Origin: Bacillota bacterium
GTDB taxonomy: Bacteria; Bacillota_B; Desulfitobacteriia; Desulfitobacteriales; Desulfitobacteriaceae
Reading direction: 5' to 3'
NCBI GenBank assembly: GCA_021779415.1
Contig: JAJYAS010000212.1
Coordinates: 1 to 6,441 of the forward strand
DNA: 6,441 nt
Shown one piece after another: positions 5,509-6,441 of this stretch. The notes below the pieces were generated by a model. The model was not told where the DNA came from. It ran no database searches and saw only the letters and a list, made by a program, of their open reading frames with translations. Every line of letters begins with the position of its first letter. Positions within the stretch are counted from its first letter, which is position 1. The translations under genes and the position numbers were made by a program.

Positions 5509-6438
5509 ATGTTGAAACAGGACCATTGGTTTGCCGTCATTAATCCGCATTCGGCCAATGGCAGTACGCGGAAACGGTGGCCTGAGTATTTAAAACGGCT
5601 CAGGCAAGAAGGATATCTAATTGATTTTGAGTACACAACAAGACCTGGCGATGCAACCAATATTACGCAAAAGATTTTGAAGGAAGGGTATCGGAAGGTT
5701 ATTTCGGTCGGAGGAGACGGGACCATGAATGAAGTGGTTAATGGTTTTTTCTCTGATGGTCAACTGATTAATCCTGAAGCGGAACTTGCCATTTTTTCAC
5801 ACGGTACGGGAAGTGACTTAATACGCTCATTGCAGATTTCAAAAGGAATTGATCCCTTCCTTGAAATCCTACGACAGGCGCGAAAACGTACAGTTGATCT
5901 TGGAGAAGTGCTTTTTCATGATAACTCTGGTCAGCAAACTCATCGCTATTTTCTTAATGTTGCAGATGTTGGTTTGGGTGGAGAGACGGTCGCTCGTGTA
6001 AATCAGCAAAGCAAACTGTTAGGAGGAAAATTATCCTTTCTGATGGGTTCAATCGTGAGCATACTTCGCTATCATAATAAAGTAATGTTCTGTGAAATTG
6101 ATGGAAAACTGATTTTTGAGGGACGTCTAAATAGCATTATGGTTGCGAACGGCAGGTATATCGGCGGAGGCATGATGATTGCTCCTCATGCGGAACTGGA
6201 TGATGGATTATTCGATATTGTCATTTTAGGGGATTTTTCTGCCTTTACTCTCTTGAGACATTTGCCTAAGATCTATCGGGGGACCCATCTCAAAATTCCA
6301 GGAGTTAAAGTGTATCGTGGTCGTTCCGTGGTCATAACGTCAACTGAAAAAGCATTACTCGATATTGATGGGGAACAGCCAGGACAAGCACCACTCACTT
6401 TTAGTCTTCTTCCCAAAATCCTCCGAGTATGGGGGTAA
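5509..6438 (+). CDS. Diacylglycerol kinase / YegS-BmrU type lipid kinase
   Basis: Predicted soluble, membrane-associating ATP-dependent lipid kinase of the DAGK catalytic family (DgkB, YegS, BmrU). The likely substrate is diacylglycerol, giving phosphatidic acid. The 309 residues match the family's normal length, so the gene is complete. Visible motifs are VINPHSANGST (10-20, nucleotide-binding start), VGGDGTMNEVVNG (67-79, the GGDGT signature), HGTGSDLIRSL (98-108, where GTGND is the more usual form), VGLGGETV (154-161), NGRYIGGGMMIAPHAELDDGLFD in two parts (NGRYIGGGMMIAP 214-226; AELDDGLFDIVIL 228-240, probable structural metal site) and DIDGE (285-289). The ATG follows AAAAGGAG with 10 bases between, 19 bases after the phosphoglucomutase stop. 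Sphingosine-like or other lipid substrates remain possible, so no symbol is assigned. Nothing is visible after its stop in the last three bases. Confidence 0.92.
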   Translation: MLKQDHWFAVINPHSANGSTRKRWPEYLKRLRQEGYLIDFEYTTRPGDATNITQKILKEGYRKVISVGGDGTMNEVVNGFFSDGQLINPEAELAIFSHGTGSDLIRSLQISKGIDPFLEILRQARKRTVDLGEVLFHDNSGQQTHRYFLNVADVGLGGETVARVNQQSKLLGGKLSFLMGSIVSILRYHNKVMFCEIDGKLIFEGRLNSIMVANGRYIGGGMMIAPHAELDDGLFDIVILGDFSAFTLLRHLPKIYRGTHLKIPGVKVYRGRSVVITSTEKALLDIDGEQPGQAPLTFSLLPKILRVWG

Positions 6439-6441
6439 ACT

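Noticed and set aside
4084..5726. Minus-strand open frames within the phosphoglucomutase and lipid kinase genes
   Set aside because: They are antisense shadows of two genes with full sets of conserved motifs; no independent start signals are visible.

Overview
This 6.4 kb window looks like chromosomal DNA of a Gram-positive, moderately AT-rich bacterium, most likely a Clostridia-class Firmicute. The reasons are strong AAAGGAGG-type ribosome binding sites, GTG starts beside ATG starts, sigma-A-like promoters, hairpin-plus-U terminators, and the protein families present (DegV/FakB, a PgcA-type 581-residue phosphoglucomutase, a DgkB/YegS-type lipid kinase). A Desulfosporosinus/Desulfitobacterium-like host is my impression from overall flavour, not something I can prove here.

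Layout. Positions 1-1161 on the minus strand hold the first 387 codons of an M18 (ApeB-type) aminopeptidase whose C-terminus lies beyond the left edge. A 176-bp divergent intergenic region with interlocking inverted repeats separates it from a plus-strand two-domain GNAT acetyltransferase (1338-2156). The roughly 500 bp from 2157 to 2651 is not empty. It holds an imperfect dyad flanked by AGTCCG repeats, a good promoter (TTGTAA-16-TATAAT), a small ORF with a strong ribosome binding site, and a strong terminator, which together make a compact stand-alone transcription unit. The small ORF stops after 34 codons but stays open in the same frame for 17 more codons after the TAA, so it looks like a gene cut by one nonsense change, or an unusual readthrough.

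Next is a DegV-family fatty-acid-binding protein (2652-3536). It has its own promoter with a perfect inverted repeat filling the -35/-10 spacer, and a terminator whose hairpin swallows the stop codon. After about 200 bp without a convincing gene or promoter come a phosphoglucomutase (3744-5489) and, 19 bp downstream, a diacylglycerol/lipid kinase (5509-6438), which look like an operon.

Taken together, DegV (fatty acid carrier for acyl-phosphate synthesis), PgcA (glucose-1-phosphate for UDP-glucose, glycolipids and wall polymers) and the lipid kinase (diacylglycerol recycling or related lipid phosphorylation) form a plausible membrane-lipid and envelope neighbourhood. The aminopeptidase and the acetyltransferase are peptide or small-molecule housekeeping functions. 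I see no tRNA, rRNA, CRISPR array, insertion sequence or phage feature. I do not see a clearly novel multi-gene system. The most unusual item is the interrupted small ORF with its private promoter and terminator.
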